DNA of 60,000 nt from positions 28,227,248-28,287,247 of the forward strand of contig CAIIXF020000003.1 in the NCBI GenBank assembly GCA_903813345.2. The letters run 5' to 3'. Source of the DNA: Owenia fusiformis. Its lineage: Eukaryota > Annelida > Polychaeta > Sabellida > Oweniidae. Shown here piece after piece: positions 11,658 through 25,402 of the stretch (position 1 is the stretch's first letter; every line of letters starts with the position of its first letter). A program made the position numbers and the translations under genes. The notes under the pieces were generated by a model, which did not search any database, had not been told where the DNA came from, and saw nothing but the letters and a program-made list of their open reading frames with translations.

Positions 11658-12689
11658 CTGAAAAATTCAGAACATTTGCAATGTAAATGTGTTTCAATTG
11701 GTAATAAAACTAAAAAGTGTCAACAATTTTTAAAGCATAATAAAGTACTATAAAGTGTTTTAAAGTATGTTTCATCTATAAATTAAAAATATTTTCGGAG
11801 AAATGACAAAAGATTTTCAAAAAGTTTCATTTATAATGATGACTGAAACGACACAACAGTTGAAGAAAAGATATGAATTAAGTGTGAAACTAAGAAGATG
11901 GCCCCTTTAACATTGTGGTAAACCACCCCCTCTCCATTTCTGTCCTTCCAGAGAACATCTGTGATGCACCAGAGAGATGCTAGGGGTATCAGAATGCCCT
12001 CTAAAGGTCCTTGAAAAAACGTTTGTATTTGCACTGATTAAATATGGGACAAAATTTTCTTCAGACTTGGGAAAAAGTTAAAACAAATTTCCTATTTATC
12101 TCTAATATCCACCTAAAGACAAGTAATAGATCAAGTTACAATGTAAGTTAACCATCACCCTATATGATATGAAGAAATAACAAGTCAGGGAACATCTAAT
12201 TTTATGTACATACATCAGAAAATGTGTCAATATTTTCTAATATCTTCAGAAGCTATTAAGACCTCCATTGATTTCTCATGTTTCTAGGCCATTTATATCA
12301 GTAAGGGGAAGAGTTTCATTTTTGTTATCGCCAGATTACAACTTAGTTTGACAGATAATACTTGCATTAATAAATGAGACCAATTTATGAAATAAAGTAT
12401 TTCGTTAGAATCAGAGCTTGATTTGCTAGTCTCATTTGCTTGATTGAACCTCTTAAAGACTCAATGTTGACTCCACCCACTTAAATTTGATTCACAAGAA
12501 AGTCTATACTTGAATCTGGACAAGATATTGAGCATTTAGGTAGAATACCTTTTTATCTCATTGAAATTGTTACTGAAATCTGTATAAGGGCTTTCAATGT
12601 TATTATTCTAGTTTCAATTGGAACCTGTTTTGAACATTTCATTTGAATATATGTTATGAAAACTTGTACTTGTAACCTTTAAGAATATT

Positions 12690-13055
12690 TATACATTGAT
12701 ATATTTATATACATTGATATATTTTAAGAATATATGTACAGATATGTACGGCCAACCTTTCTGACAACCATTAAGAATATGAGCACTGGCAACCTTTTAA
12801 AACATACTTCTGACAACCTTTAAGGATACACATACCAAAAGACTTAAGGTTACATGCACTTACAACCGTTACTGACATTTGCATCGACAGACATTAAGAA
12901 ACATGTACTGACAACCCTTAAGATATACTTCTGACAACCTACAAGGAGACATTCACCAAAAACTTGAGCTTAAACGCACTTACAACCTTTAATTATAAAT
13001 GTACTGACAGACTTTAAGAATACATGCACTTACAACCATTAATGATCATGTACTG
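12690..13055. repeat. Degenerate tandem repeat with ~120-bp higher-order period
   Basis: The motifs ACTTCTGACAACC and ACTTACAACC recur with TTAAGAATACATG between them. ATACTTCTGACAACC occurs near 12806 and again near 12926, giving a higher-order period of about 120 bp built from ~30-bp subunits. It lies within JPH intron 2. No coding function seen. Confidence 0.65.
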
Positions 13056-15666
13056 ATTTAATGAAAGAAGAACGACTTTGAAACTATACAGAGTATCTGC
13101 ATTATGTTAGGTTACTTTTTACTGCTTTATAGTAGCATGATTATGATGGTCTGGTTGTCTTTCTAAGATAGTTAGGAAACCCCAGCCAGGGGCAGCCAAT
13201 CTTTAGGAATAAAGGTATAAATTTTTATGATTGTAATTTATCGTGTTCTTCCATGGATTGTTCCCCTCAAGTTGCTGCAAAATTCTCATTTTCACAATTT
13301 TGTCAAAATTGCTCAAACGGTATCATTTATATATATATATTTCAAGTGGGTGCAAATTGTTTTTCAAATGGGTGCATGCTTATTTTCAAACTTTCAGGTT
13401 GGTGGAATGCTAACCTATTTAAATGCTGGGGAGATCATTTAGGTATGGAGTTCAATGTTAGAACAGTATAACCCCACCCTATATTGAGATTTCTTTCCTA
13501 GGCTGCAATTATCTAGATTAAATATTCCTCATTTTATGCATACTGGTTAATAAAAAATCCTGCAGATCAAATGATTCACAATATGCTGAAATGAAATGTT
13601 TTACTGATACTTAATGTTCTGGAAGGCCATATGGTAAATGAAGATGGCAGAATTGAATCTCAATATACCATTTATTGGTTCTGGAATCTATAAATAACTT
13701 TATGTCCCATTTGGTGGTAATTATCTTATTTTAATACCCTGGTGAGAAGTATGTTTCATGATAGCATCATGCTCTGCAGCTACACATGATGCTCCTCTTG
13801 GAATAAATTATTTTATTCCCTATTTGTTATCTATTTACAAATCTACATGCTAATGTGAATTAGATTTTATTAACTACTGTATATCCAAAACAAAATTGTT
13901 CCATTTATAATGAATGTTTGATTTTGGTGTAACTTAGTATTTTGCCAAGATTTGTTAATCATAATTTGTTTCAATGCAATTTTGTCCTATACCAGGCCCT
14001 CTTTCTTCCTTTACAGTACATTCGAAAGGGAATTTGTTTGGGTTAGCCCTCAGACCAATGGAGTTCAACATGAGATCAAAATATTCTCTCACAATTAAAG
14101 AGTTTATAAGAGCCAGTAATGCCCAATTCAATGGAAACACACAAGTTAAGGGATTATACCGAGAGGGTATAATAACTGTAACCCCTAGGCTAAATAAAAT
14201 GATTCAAAAGAAGTTAAGGGACAAAATGGTGTTGCTACTGAGATGCCTGCTTATGATGCAGTGAAGGACTACCACTTCTCTTTGAAAAAACTACCATGTA
14301 GTCGTAATGTATCCATGTTAAAATTGTAGCTTTTTGAGATAATGCCAGACAGAGTACCTGTTGTATTCGTTCGTCTCCCCTTCTTAAAAGAGAGCTTCGT
14401 CTTGTAACTTAGACTTTGCGTGCAGGGTACCATCATAATTGACATGATTTAATGCAAGATTTAATGCATGAGGTATCAGTTAAAGGTCTTTAGACATATT
14501 TGTACAATGGAATCTGTATTTCCTCCACTCCACTTATCCATTATTACATAACCCTTTTAGGATCATCCATTTTCATGAATTATCTTCTAAATATGAAATT
14601 CCTGTTGATATAATTAAGAATCCATAGCATTGCATGCTCGTTTGTGATATTTCAATATCTTTCAGTTATTTCTTCTAAGGGAAATAAGATAATTTGAAAA
14701 TTTTGGTCAAATTTTATGAAAGGGTTGATAGGAGATTAATCAATCTGGAGTTTCAAATAATGGCATATTCCTTTAGTAAAATATTATTTTTGCTAAAATC
14801 ATTTCCTTAACTTTGATTTAAACTGTTTTGCACCCATTGGCTGCTAATAAGAGGATCATAGTAAAGCCTATTGATTTTCTTTGTGTCTAAGAGTGTAATC
14901 CCGCCTATAGATTATAAACTCACCATCAAACATCCTATTTTTCTCAGAAAATTTTATCTCATTTATAATTTCAGAGAAAGTAGTGTTTCATCATTAGCAC
15001 CTGCTTCGTAATCGTGGATTATGTTTTGTTTGTACTAATTCTTAAAACAATTCACGGTTTGTGAGGAGATCAAAGATTTATTGATCTGAAGTCTTTGATA
15101 AACCAATTTAGAAATTACGGGAAGATATCCTTATCACAAGAGAAGATTGTAACGAATATAGATTTACGGCTGCTCGGTGCAATGGCCATGAAATATGGAA
15201 ATTACTCTGAGATGAATTCTGTGATGGTCTTATTCAAAATGGAAATAGAGATAGAAAATATTAGTACTACCAAAGAATAAATCTAATAGCTACGAAGTCA
15301 TTACTATAAACTGTATAGAAATGCCAAAAAACGAATCAGTTCTTTCAAATTTTATTGAGAAATAAGCAATTTTTAGGTTACATTTAAAGATAGGATCAAT
15401 AAAATCATTTCCTGATCTAGTTTTATCCTTTGCAATGTTTATTATGATGATATGTAAAATAAATCTTTTCCGATAGACTTTTTGGAGACATTTAATACTG
15501 CTAATGTTAGGGTTGGTGATTTTGGAACTAGTGCATTGAATTGATTGGATTGTACTTGACTTCATAGGTTCATTTATAGGGTTGTATGCCTGCTTCTTTT
15601 GTTTTACAAGGTTTGCATTCTGCTACTCATTGCATCTCCTCTCTAAAGGACATATCCTCAAAAGCC

Positions 15667-15837
15667 AGGCACGTAGCCAGAATTTTCCAAGGGGGGTTCA
15701 CTTTTCCAAAAAATTCTATGGGGGGTTGACTTTGGCAAATTTGGCCAAAAAATAGTCAGAATGGTGAAAAACTGCATGATTTTGAAAGAAATTTTGGCCA
15801 GATGGGGGTTCGCCCGAACCCCCTGGCTATGGGCCTG
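15667..15837. mobile_element. Short MITE, TIR CAGGCACGTAGCCAG (hAT-like)
   Basis: The left end CAGGCACGTAGCCAG and the right end CTGGCTATGGGCCTG are imperfect inverted repeats around G- and C-rich tracts. AAAGC precedes and follows the element, a possible short target duplication. Elements starting CAGG with this style of terminus are common non-autonomous hAT-type repeats. A truncated relative is at 17915-17943. Confidence 0.6.
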
Positions 15838-16367
15838 AAAGCTATATGACTGTTACACACATTGAACACTATCTACCCAAGCAAGATTCAACCATAATTA
15901 AGAAAGTTGAAAAATAAGATGGCACTGTATATATGTAAACTAATCATAGCTGAAAGGGAATGTGAGACGAGATGGAAAATATCTAAAACTCAAAAGTTAT
16001 CCAACGATGAAAATCCCACCATAATTAGAAAGCAGTTATTTCACAATAATATGATTGCATTTTGGGTCTCACTGTAGAGTCAATATTTCACTTTAATCTG
16101 ATATTATTAGCTCCAGTATAACTTGCAATGGAAAATTTTGTATATTTGTGCTGTTCATGATTTATAGGGGTTTCATCCAGTGCACATGACAATTTAGAGT
16201 AAATCTTTTATCTTTACCTAACTGAAAGTTCAGAAAAAGTAGCAAGGGAAAAATGTGCAAATCTGTCCAGTACATGGTGTCCCAAAATGTCGGTATCAGT
16301 CCTGTTATGTTTGGGACACCCTGTAAATGAACTATAGGAGTTGAACCATGTACCAGTGCCCACTTAC

Positions 16368-17178
16368 CTCGACACAGCAATGTCGGCCTTTTGCATAGCA
16401 ATTTGTGCAGCCCTTTGTGCTGCCATGACGGAGCTGTCCACTCTCTCTCTCAGTTTGTTTGATCGAATAAGGATCAGTTTTGTTTTCTTCCCTGAAGATA
16501 TGAGCACATTATTCTTGTACTTTCCCTCCTCCCGGGTCCCATCTTTGAATGACGTAACTCCATATCCATGCTTTTTGTTATTAAACCATTCGCCTTCATA
16601 TTTTAATCCATCCGTTCTTTCACTGATACCGAACCCAGAACGTTTATCATTCTTCCACTCACCCATGTACGTCTCCGTACAGTTCATATCTAGTATGTCA
16701 TCTTGGGAGAAGAAACTAAGGTTGGAGTCTGTGTGATGGGAGTTGGTGGTAAGGTTTGAATGACCTGAATCCCCACTCGTGTGGCTCATATTACTAACTG
16801 TGCTTCGGATTGAACCACCAGGGCGGCGGGGAGAGTCATTTATATCTCCTGTACTTTTTTGTTTGCGTAGTTTTAACCCGCTGAAAATATTTTTTCTTAG
16901 GCTTGAATGTTTTGTACTTCCGGAGCCCCCAGGGCCGAATATTGAGCGTCTGTGTAGGTCCTCCTCACCCTTGGCTTTTAACACAAAGCCTCCACGAGTC
17001 TCGTCAAGTTTACGATCTCGTTCCCGAACCTGTTGATCATCTTCATTCTCACTGCGTAGTGAGGTCATAGAATCACGGATTCCTTTAGGTCGATAGTGGC
17101 TGGCAAGCCCATAAGGCACACTTTGTCGTACTCCGTAACCATGTCGCATCCCTCGTAACCACTGACCTTGGTATACAC
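16368..17178 (-). CDS. JPH: Junctophilin exon 2: MORN VI, joining linker, MORN VII-VIII, start of helix
   Basis: The exon starts after TTCTTTACCAG (CAG at 17181-17179) and ends at donor GTAAGT (16367). It encodes residues 129-398. It opens with [19 protein letters not shown], a junctophilin MORN repeat followed by the family's RQSVPYG motif. A ~145-residue Ser/Arg-rich joining region follows (with RRSIFG and [14 protein letters not shown], possible phosphorylation sites). Then come two MORN repeats, [20 protein letters not shown] (from ~298) and [20 protein letters not shown] (from ~321), and a partial third, GKYKNN. The Ala-rich helix starts near 377. Two plus-strand ORFs over it are shadows. 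This is the clearest junctophilin signature in the window. Confidence 0.95.
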
Positions 17179-17914
17179 CTGGTAAAGAAAAAAACACAGG
17201 TTATTAGATAATTGTATAATATTTGGAAATGATAAAGCACATATGCATAATTTGATTAATTTTCAAATGAAGGATTATATCTTACAGAGCTTTACAGTAT
17301 GCATATTGAATAAAAAAAATCTAAGAATTAATAGCTCAAATTGAAAATGGTAGTTGATTTTTTCTCAGCTTTAAAATGGAGAAATACATTGCATTTTATG
17401 TTATTTATCTGCAATTGTTCAACCTGAAGAATAACTCATTCCTACATATTAAAATAAAAGAGCAGCATTGTCTATTAGGAACAACATCAACAATGTGAAA
17501 TTGCACTCTAGAGACATCCGTCTGCTTGGGGTTATTCCACACTGATTCAAAATATTCTCTCTAAAATATGAATGAAATTTTCTTGTTTCTTGTATTTCTA
17601 TACAATTGGAAGTGTTGCTTACAAGCCTATTTACTTTTTCCTTGCTAAATCATTCTTTTTTACCTGATTTTGCATTTTAATATATGACCACCATATGTAT
17701 TATCTGTCTGGAGAATGCATTCTATGTTGAGAACATAACATAGTAGTCTTGCTCCAAGACTGTGGACTTATCTAGGGAGGGTGGGGGGCTCACAATGAGT
17801 AGCTAGACTAACATAAGAGTACATATATGAAATATGGAGACTGACATGTGCCTGTTAAGTAATTGCTCTAGCTTGTATAACAGTCTAAAAATATCAGACT
17901 TATTAAGGATTATC

Positions 17915-17943
17915 AGGCCCGTAGCCGGGGGGGGGGGGGGGGG
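17915..17943. repeat. MITE terminus fragment ending in a 17-base G tract
   Basis: CAGGCCCGTAGCC, the terminus of the family seen at 15667, is followed by an uninterrupted G run (17927-17943) and then unrelated sequence. It appears to be a truncated or replication-slipped copy. Confidence 0.5.
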
Positions 17944-19432
17944 TTTATAAAAGATTAAAAAGATAAAAGGATTATAAAAGAAGAGATGAAAATAAGAAGT
18001 GGAAGAAAATATGAGACATATGTATATATATATTACTGAAAATTAAACAGATGTGTCAATAAGGTGAAAAACAAGAGACATAAAATAAGTACAGTTAAAG
18101 CTACATGCACATTACACAATACTCGCTTTCATTTCAGTTCATATTCTCTATAGTCTCTGATTATTGAAAACTAATACACGATCAAAGATTTATTGCCAAC
18201 TGTGAAGCGCCTTTTTAATACTGAAGATGAGATATTTTGACTGTTGGATGAGTTCATTTAGAACATGAGAAATTCTTTAGATAAATCCCTATCAGTCATC
18301 TGCTAATTTTGCCCAAAATACATCATGCAGTAATTTTAAGATGAACGCTCTTAGGTTTATCATTCCAAGTGCTAATTGCTTAAAGGAACGTACACTGAGT
18401 TCAGTTCTTATATTGAGAAATTTTTGTAGAACTTTGAAAATGTAAGATATTGTTGTCAGCTTGGGTCTTGTTATCTAGGAAAAGATTTTGTCTATTAAAG
18501 CCTATGACTTAAAATACTTAGGAAATGCTCCCATATTATTGTTAGTTAGGCCAAGTTAATTTAATTAATATGTTACTGTTTTACTCATATATTACTATGG
18601 TAATACATCCATAAATAGAGGGGTTTTGGAGGTGCCAAAGGCCTTTCAAAGATTTTACCATGTTTCAAAATGTTTTCCATTATAGTGAATATAGGTTATT
18701 TTGTGGGATTGTGGTGTCAATGATCGTTTCACATTATTGGTCATTGTGATACATATTCTTCACAAGAAAAACCATTGAAATCATTGACCAACACATACAA
18801 GAATAATTTCAGGTACAGACACAAATTTTGAAGATATTTAGAAAATTCTAGAAAACTCAAGAAAATTGTGATATATTTTGAGATTTTTCATATAATTGAA
18901 AGTTAAATGAGTCAAAAATTGCTATAATTAATCTTATACAAAAATCTCTTGATTTTCAGTGTTTTGAATTGATTCATGAGTCATCAATGGTTTTAAAATA
19001 AACAGACAATGAAGTGAAATGTGACACAAAGTTAACAATTATGGGATGAATCTTACTTTGTCTGTTAACAGTCCGATTGGCATTACGGTCCCTGTTTATC
19101 ATGCTGGGACCAACAGGTATCAGGTCTGTAATAAAGAATCCATGCATATAAGGCTTAAAACAAAATAGCACATTCATAATACAGTCCATAGCACAATAAA
19201 TAAAAAGAAATAGACATGCTTCACCACTAGGACAAATAATGAGGGTTGGATGCATAAGGAATTCTGGGTAATAACCCAGAGCAGGTATTTTCCCAGGATT
19301 CTCTTGATATAAAGTGTCTAAATATCACATCATAACATTATAGATATTTTAAAGACATTTATATTTAAAGGTATGTACTTTGAGGACAGGAATGATGCAT
19401 GAAATGCCATAACAAGGCACAGACGTGAACAA

Positions 19433-19880
19433 TATCGTACCTAAAACACAGCAGTGTGACAGTGAAGAATTTAGGACGGAAAATCCGAAATTTGGCCACC
19501 TTAAAATTTACCCAGAATGCCCAAAAACTAATCAGTTCTTAACTTTGATACGTAGAAACATCCCTGAAAATTTCAGATGAATCCCTCAAATGGTTTGGCT
19601 GGAAACCTGTAGACAAGTCTTGAAAGTGAAGATTTTAGGGCGGAAAATCCAAAATGGCCACCTTAAGATTTACCCAGAATGCCCAAAAACTAATCAGTTC
19701 TTGACGTTGATATGTAGAAACATCCCTGAAAATTTCAGATGAATCCCTCAAATGGTTTGGCTGGAAACCTGTAGACAAGCTGAAAAGTGAGACGCCGCCC
19801 GCCGCCCGCCCGCCCGCCCGCCCGCCCGCCCGCCGCCCGTCAAGCTGACTACAATATCGTACCTTTTGTTAGGTACGATA
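19433..19880. mobile_element. MITE with TATCGTACCTAA termini, internal duplication and GCCCG tract
   Basis: TATCGTACCTAA at 19433-19444 and its exact inverse TTAGGTACGATA at 19869-19880 bound a 448-bp element; TA at each end could be the target duplication. Inside, a ~164-bp segment is tandemly duplicated (copies from about 19461 and 19625, both carrying TGGCCACCTTAA and CCTGAAAATTTCAGATGAAT). A (GCCC)n-type tract follows at 19793-19839. A second TATCGTACC at about 19854 lets the right end form a local hairpin. Confidence 0.7.
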
Positions 19881-22337
19881 AAAATAAATAATTCTATAAA
19901 CCATAGTTCTAGTCTTGCATAAGGCCTCTACAGTGATATTTGTGGGGGCTTTTATTTGTGGAAACTGTAATTTATTGGTACTCAAATTTGTAAGGGTGTT
20001 TCTCATTTGTGATTCTCTTATTTGTGGGGGTTCTCTGTTGTCATTTGCGGGTTGTGGGGGTTCTCTGTTTTCATTTTTTTTTTGAGGAGGGGTCATTATT
20101 GTGGAATCTCAATTTTCATTTTAGAGGCTCTCTTGTTTCATGTTTTATGGATAAAGGTGGGAGGAGGAGATCACCATAGAGGCATGATGCAAAGCTACAT
20201 CTGTTCCACCAATGCTATCTTCAGAGTGGTAACAATAAAGAGCTCAAATGTTGAAGAAAAGTTATTTAGCTCAATAGTTAATAGGTTCATTGATTGCTTA
20301 TAAAATCTGCCTTACTCTTAACCAATCAGCCAGTTTGTGTGACCCTCTGACTGGGGTAGACTGTTTCAAAATTCAATAAAATCCTTTTGGTTTTGAACTA
20401 CATGTGCAATTCTGCCATAATGTTTAAATATCCACATGAAATCCATTTCATGAATTATTAGTGGTTATAATAAGTATTATAAAAATTACAAAAATTATCA
20501 TTGTGTGGATCTATCTTAGTACCTTTTGCTTGGATACAATTACAAAAAATATCATTGTGTGGATCTAACATAACAAGTAAGTCTAATTTGCAAGGATTAT
20601 ATGATAAACAGTGTAATAGAGCTACTTATTTGACAGAAACACTTATTTTCTGTTTTTGTTTTACTTACACAGGAGAAGCACCAGTAAGCAAAAATAGAAT
20701 TGACATTCTCCCTTCTTCCAAAATATGAGGAATTTGCACAAAAATAACTTTATAGATATGATATTTCATGATTGGAAGCTTAGCTGTGAGCTGCTAGTGC
20801 CAGAAGCAAAAACCACAACTTTACGTCAATTCTCCAGGAATTCTACGAATCTTTCTGAGAGAAAATACTGATTAGTACTGAGTAGAGCTTACTAGCGTTC
20901 ATCTATAATTTTGTCGAAATACGATGACTGCAAAATATTTTGATTTTCTAAATTAGAAAATTGCTCTTTTTTATGTATATCAAGTTGTCAGGTTCTTAAC
21001 AATGGTTAATCAAACTTCATGGGTTAAACCCCCATGGGCCTCAAGATGGAGAATGATTAATGGTTGATGTATCATGTAATATAAACCAATGGGATTAAAA
21101 CAATTTGCAAATCATACTTATATGAGGTCAAACATTTCATTAATTCAGAGTTTGCTATGCAATGTCAGCCTGTACTAAGCTCATAGACGGGTGAATAGAT
21201 TTTATTCCAAAACGCCAGCAGATCCTTTAATTCCTTGAACCTCATTTTTAGGTTTATACCTTCTGTTTTGGGGGCGTTTATAAAGGAGGTTGAAATTCCT
21301 CATACCTAAACAGAAAATATTGGATTTGATAAACCATACACCTTATGTTTTTGTAGTAATTAAATCATGTATGTATACCTTATGTTTTTGGAAATCCCCC
21401 CCCCCCGCTCTGTTTTCTTAGTGAGTGTTTAGAAATTGGAAAAAATACAGTGGTTTGAAACTTCTGACACCAGGTAAAGGTATTTGAAATTGTAATTGAA
21501 CATAAAAAACAGGTCAAAATTCCTTAAAACAACAGGGGATTTAGTTAAAAACAACCTTAAAACTGCCTTGCTGTTGTCTGCTGCTATGGAAACCCACAAT
21601 CTGCATGCACTTTAATGGATCGCCTAGGTTGATATACAATAATAACTATGGTAACAACCATGGACTAAGTAAGAAGGAGGGCTCAGTTTTTATAGACCAA
21701 GCATATGTAGATAAGAGCTAGCTATCTTGTATCTTCCCATACTAATTAGACTGATCTATGTTGGCTTTGAAAATAAACCTTGGGTGTTGCTTACATATTG
21801 AAGTACTTTTTCTCAGAAATTGAATAAAATGCTTGATGTATTGATTTATAACTTAGGCTACCATTTGAAAGTTGAAGTCACAGCAGGTAGCTTCATTTTG
21901 AGGATTTTTTGGGATTGTTTGTTTGTTTGTTTTTGAGATTTGGTTTAGGCATACCTGCAAACCTATTTGCACCCATAAGATTAGCAAGATCATGAAAGTC
22001 GGCAAATTTTAATTACAAACTTGGTCAAAATTGGGCAAATGCGAATTTTGCACTCAATTTAGGATAAAAGATCACTTGACATTGGTTGCGAATGTGGCTT
22101 AGCTCGAGGGATAACTTTTCCCAATGTTTTTGCATTTTGTGTTCAAAAGAAGTATAAAGCTAATCAAGCAGTTTCTTATAGAAAAAATCAATTGCTTTTG
22201 TTACTATAAGTGTGGGAAAGAAACAGAAGAGCTTCTACTGCAGGCTACAAGTTATAAATATACTACTCTATAAATTACCACTGGCCTTATGAAAATACTG
22301 ACATACCAAACTTGAAATATATCCATCCAGAACAGTA

Positions 22338-22575
22338 TACAGTGAAACATGTATGTCAAAATCTAAACACCTTTCTAATCTGAACACCTCTCAATGTGAG
22401 CACTTCCATATTTTAATCTGCTGTATATTTACATGTGAAAAATCTCTTCATGTGAACACTTTTATATCCCAGTTTTGTGAACCACAGATCAAGAAACCTT
22501 GAAATGCGAACACTTGCTGATCCGGACACCTTTGGCCGGTCCAAGTAGCATTTGGATAAGACAGGTTTAACTGTT
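22338..22575. mobile_element. pogo/Tc1-like MITE, TACAGTGAAAC termini
   Basis: The left end TACAGTGAAACATGT and right end ACAGGTTTAACTGTTTA are imperfect inverted repeats. The interior carries repeated CTGAACACCT/GCGAACACTT blocks. Related copies are at 43331-43495 and 45059-46094. No transposase. Confidence 0.6.
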
Positions 22576-23104
22576 TAGCAAAAGTGCTTATATTGAAGAT
22601 CGATTGATGTATTGTTTTTTATCTTGGCCTTTTGTTTACATTATTGATTTTTTGTTCGACATAATAACAGAATTAAAGAATAATCCTTGAGGATAACATT
22701 TTTGTGTAGTCTTGTATCAATCTCTTGTATACTTCTCCATATACACATCTTATACACAAGCTGAGTAGATATAAATAATGGGTTAGGGGACAAGAGGCCC
22801 AGGGGTTTTTTCATTGCTCTCTATCTTATAGCTGTGAAGTCCTATCTTGAAGGTTGCAGGAAGCTAGGTGCATAAATATTTGGCTTGACATCATTTTGGT
22901 CCACGGGCTTCTCTTAAAAGCCTTTTTGGTTATCATATCCATTATATACCCATTATAACATAGTGCTTGTATGGCATAGAAATTGAAGAGGAACTATTTT
23001 TCACAGGCATTAGATAAAGAGTGACTGATGAATCAGAATAGAATATTTGAGAGAATATGCAAATTGTGCTTTTGAGCAACAGGTTGTCTAGATAGTCATT
23101 TGGG

Positions 23105-23275
23105 TGAGAGTGTCCCATTGTGTGGAATATGAGGTGATGTGAATACTAGGTGATAAAAAAATATGGGGAAGAAATATATGGAATATGAGGTAAAAATACA
23201 TGCAGTATGAGGTAGGAAGAAATGAAATATGAGGTAAAAAGATATGTAATTTGAGGTGGAAAGAATAAGAAAAAA
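23105..23275. repeat. Degenerate ~27-bp minisatellite
   Basis: Variants of GGAATATGAGGTAAAAA recur about six times (for example near 23125, 23181, 23205 and 23227), with decay between copies. Nothing coding. Confidence 0.55.
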
Positions 23276-23811
23276 ATATGGATAATGGGATATAAGAAGG
23301 CTGCCTAGAGATATCTAGTACTGACAGATCCTCAGGCAAAAATTATAAAATATTACAAACCATACCACTCCCCTTCCCATTATACATTTCCTGTAGACAT
23401 AGACAAATCGGAGCGGAAAAATTCATTTTTCGTGATGTCACCATCATGATGTTAAGCTCATGTTACTGAAATGAATCATGAAATGAAACTGTAAACTGAA
23501 GGTCTAATTAGTTTCATCCTGTCATCCTTGACATGTCTCATCTCTCATATTTAAAAGACTTGTTGGTCATTACGCAACATGGAAATCAGACTACCCTGGG
23601 CAAGAGCTCTCTTTCATTCAGCTCTCTCTTTAATTTCTAGCCTATATATAATCAGAATATGTATGTTAGCAGAAAATTATGACTATATACAGTATGCTAC
23701 AAACATACAAATATAAGTAAATACCCAACATTTATTTCCACTTCAGCCTTCAAATTAAAGATTCATTTGGGTTCCTTTATATCATATTTGCATCAATTCT
23801 AAAATCATTGT

Positions 23812-24280
23812 TTTAGTAAGAGGGCAATTTATTAACTGGTCAGGTAACAGGGTAGATTTAGGTCTAATTCAATACTCACTTTAGTTTATGTCACCATTTC
23901 ACCGAGGCGTAAATGATGGGATTTATTGAAGAATCCATGTAGAAAAGTGATTAATATTCCATTTCTTTAGTCAGAGGGGAATATTATTAACTGATGTGGT
24001 AACAGGGTAAATTCAGGTCTAATTCAATACTCACTTTGGTTTATGTCACCAATTCACCGAGGCGTAAATTATGAGATTTATTGAAGAATCCATGTAGAAA
24101 AGTGATTAATATTCCATTTCTTTAGTCAGAGGGGAATATTATTAACTGATGTGGTAACAGGGTAGATTCAGGTCTAATTCAATACTCACTTTAGTTTATG
24201 TCACCAATCCACTGAGGCATAGATGATGGGATTTATTGAAGAATCCAAGTAGAAAAGTGATTAATATTCCATTTCTTTTA
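23812..24280. repeat. Three tandem copies of a ~155-bp unit
   Basis: Units start at TTTAG at 23812, 23966 and 24121 (periods 154 and 155). Each runs through GGTCTAATTCAATACTCACT, a CACCGAGGCGTAAAT-like segment (CACTGAGGCATAGAT in copy 3) and GAAGAATCCATGTAGAAAAG. Copies 2 and 3 are closest, indicating stepwise duplication. Origin unknown. Confidence 0.85.
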
Positions 24281-25277
24281 CCTTATATTCAATCACACCA
24301 TTAAATCAGGCATTTCCTATTGCGAATGCTTAATTAATGAAAATTACCATGGAAGCATATAAGTATTGACCCATATGGTTATAAATAGAAAAAAATAAAA
24401 ATATCATACACATTATTCAAAGATATTTGTTATAATGCAGATTTTCTGTTTCAGCTTTTGAAATCTATTTTGGAAGGATAGTGCATTGATTGTTCCATAG
24501 AGATGGTGGAGCATCATTGAAATGATCAGTGATTTTGTCTCATTGATTTACTGTTCAACTAACTCAAAGATGATATATTAATATTGATGGGCTTTTTGAT
24601 GTTCCAGTTCATGTGTATAACTTGGTACTTTTATAGGGCTTTTCAGGTCAAGGATTTCAGTCTCTGGTTCTTGGTATTATTGTTTATTTTCTATTTTCAT
24701 ATTTTTTTCGGTTATTGATCACCAATGCTTCTGTACAATATTGGTTGAAGTTAGTTGATTTCTTCATTTTATACAATTTGTAGGGATCATTCAATGGTAA
24801 AGGCTATTAACCATTTGGAATTATTCATATTCACCAATTGTGATTATACTTTATATGATTTGTAGGTTTTCTACAGCCTAAAATCTAAAAGTTTCACTCC
24901 TCTGTATTCTCCATAAAATTTCAAATCTGACAACTGAGATATTTTTTAAGATCTTAAATCTAACAAATCTTTATTTAGGCATGATATTCAAATACAATAA
25001 CACATCTACTGACTGGGTATTTTATAGGAAAATGACCTCCATTGCTCACCATGTAAGAAAAAGTAAATGTCAGACAGGAAACACCTTGTAGAACCTGTGC
25101 ATATTCTTCCATTAAAAACACACAGAACCTCTTGCAGGCTTCTCATTTCATGTTAACAGTTAGTTAGAAATATTTTTGGTTTACCTGTGCTGGCTTCTTA
25201 CTGACAAGCAAGTTACCTAGGATACCTGAAAATATACTTGTTAGCTCTGGTACACAATACTGATTGTACATGTGTGT

Positions 25278-25402
25278 CACTAACAGATCCAGAAACTAAC
25301 AAGGGGGGCAGATTTGGAGTCAGAAAAAAATTCCCTGCTTGCGCATGAAAAAATTTTGGGCCCTTATAACAAAAAATTGGGCCTTACCTGGATCCACCAG
25401 TG
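25278..25402. mobile_element. Short hAT-like MITE, CACTAACAGATCCA termini
   Basis: CACTAACAGATCCA at the left and TGGATCCACCAGTG at the right are inverted repeats with a few mismatches, around a 125-bp element with a central GGGCCCTTATAAC. A fragment with the same right end (GGATCCGCCAGTG) lies near 41374-41386. Confidence 0.55.

Larger units (their letters stand above)
11658..16367 (-). other. JPH intron 2
   Basis: Donor GTAAGT at 16367-16362 and acceptor CAG at 11660-11658. It is 4.7 kb. It contains a tandem repeat (12690-13055) and a short hAT-like MITE (15667-15837). The open frames near 13974 and 15095 have no recognised motif and low-complexity composition. Confidence 0.75.

Noticed and set aside
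13974-14264. 96-residue plus-strand ORF as an intronic gene
   Set aside because: No recognisable motif, no promoter or splice evidence, and inside a JPH intron.
16341-16736. 131-residue plus-strand ORF
   Set aside because: It is antisense to the junctophilin exon with clear MORN repeats; a shadow frame.
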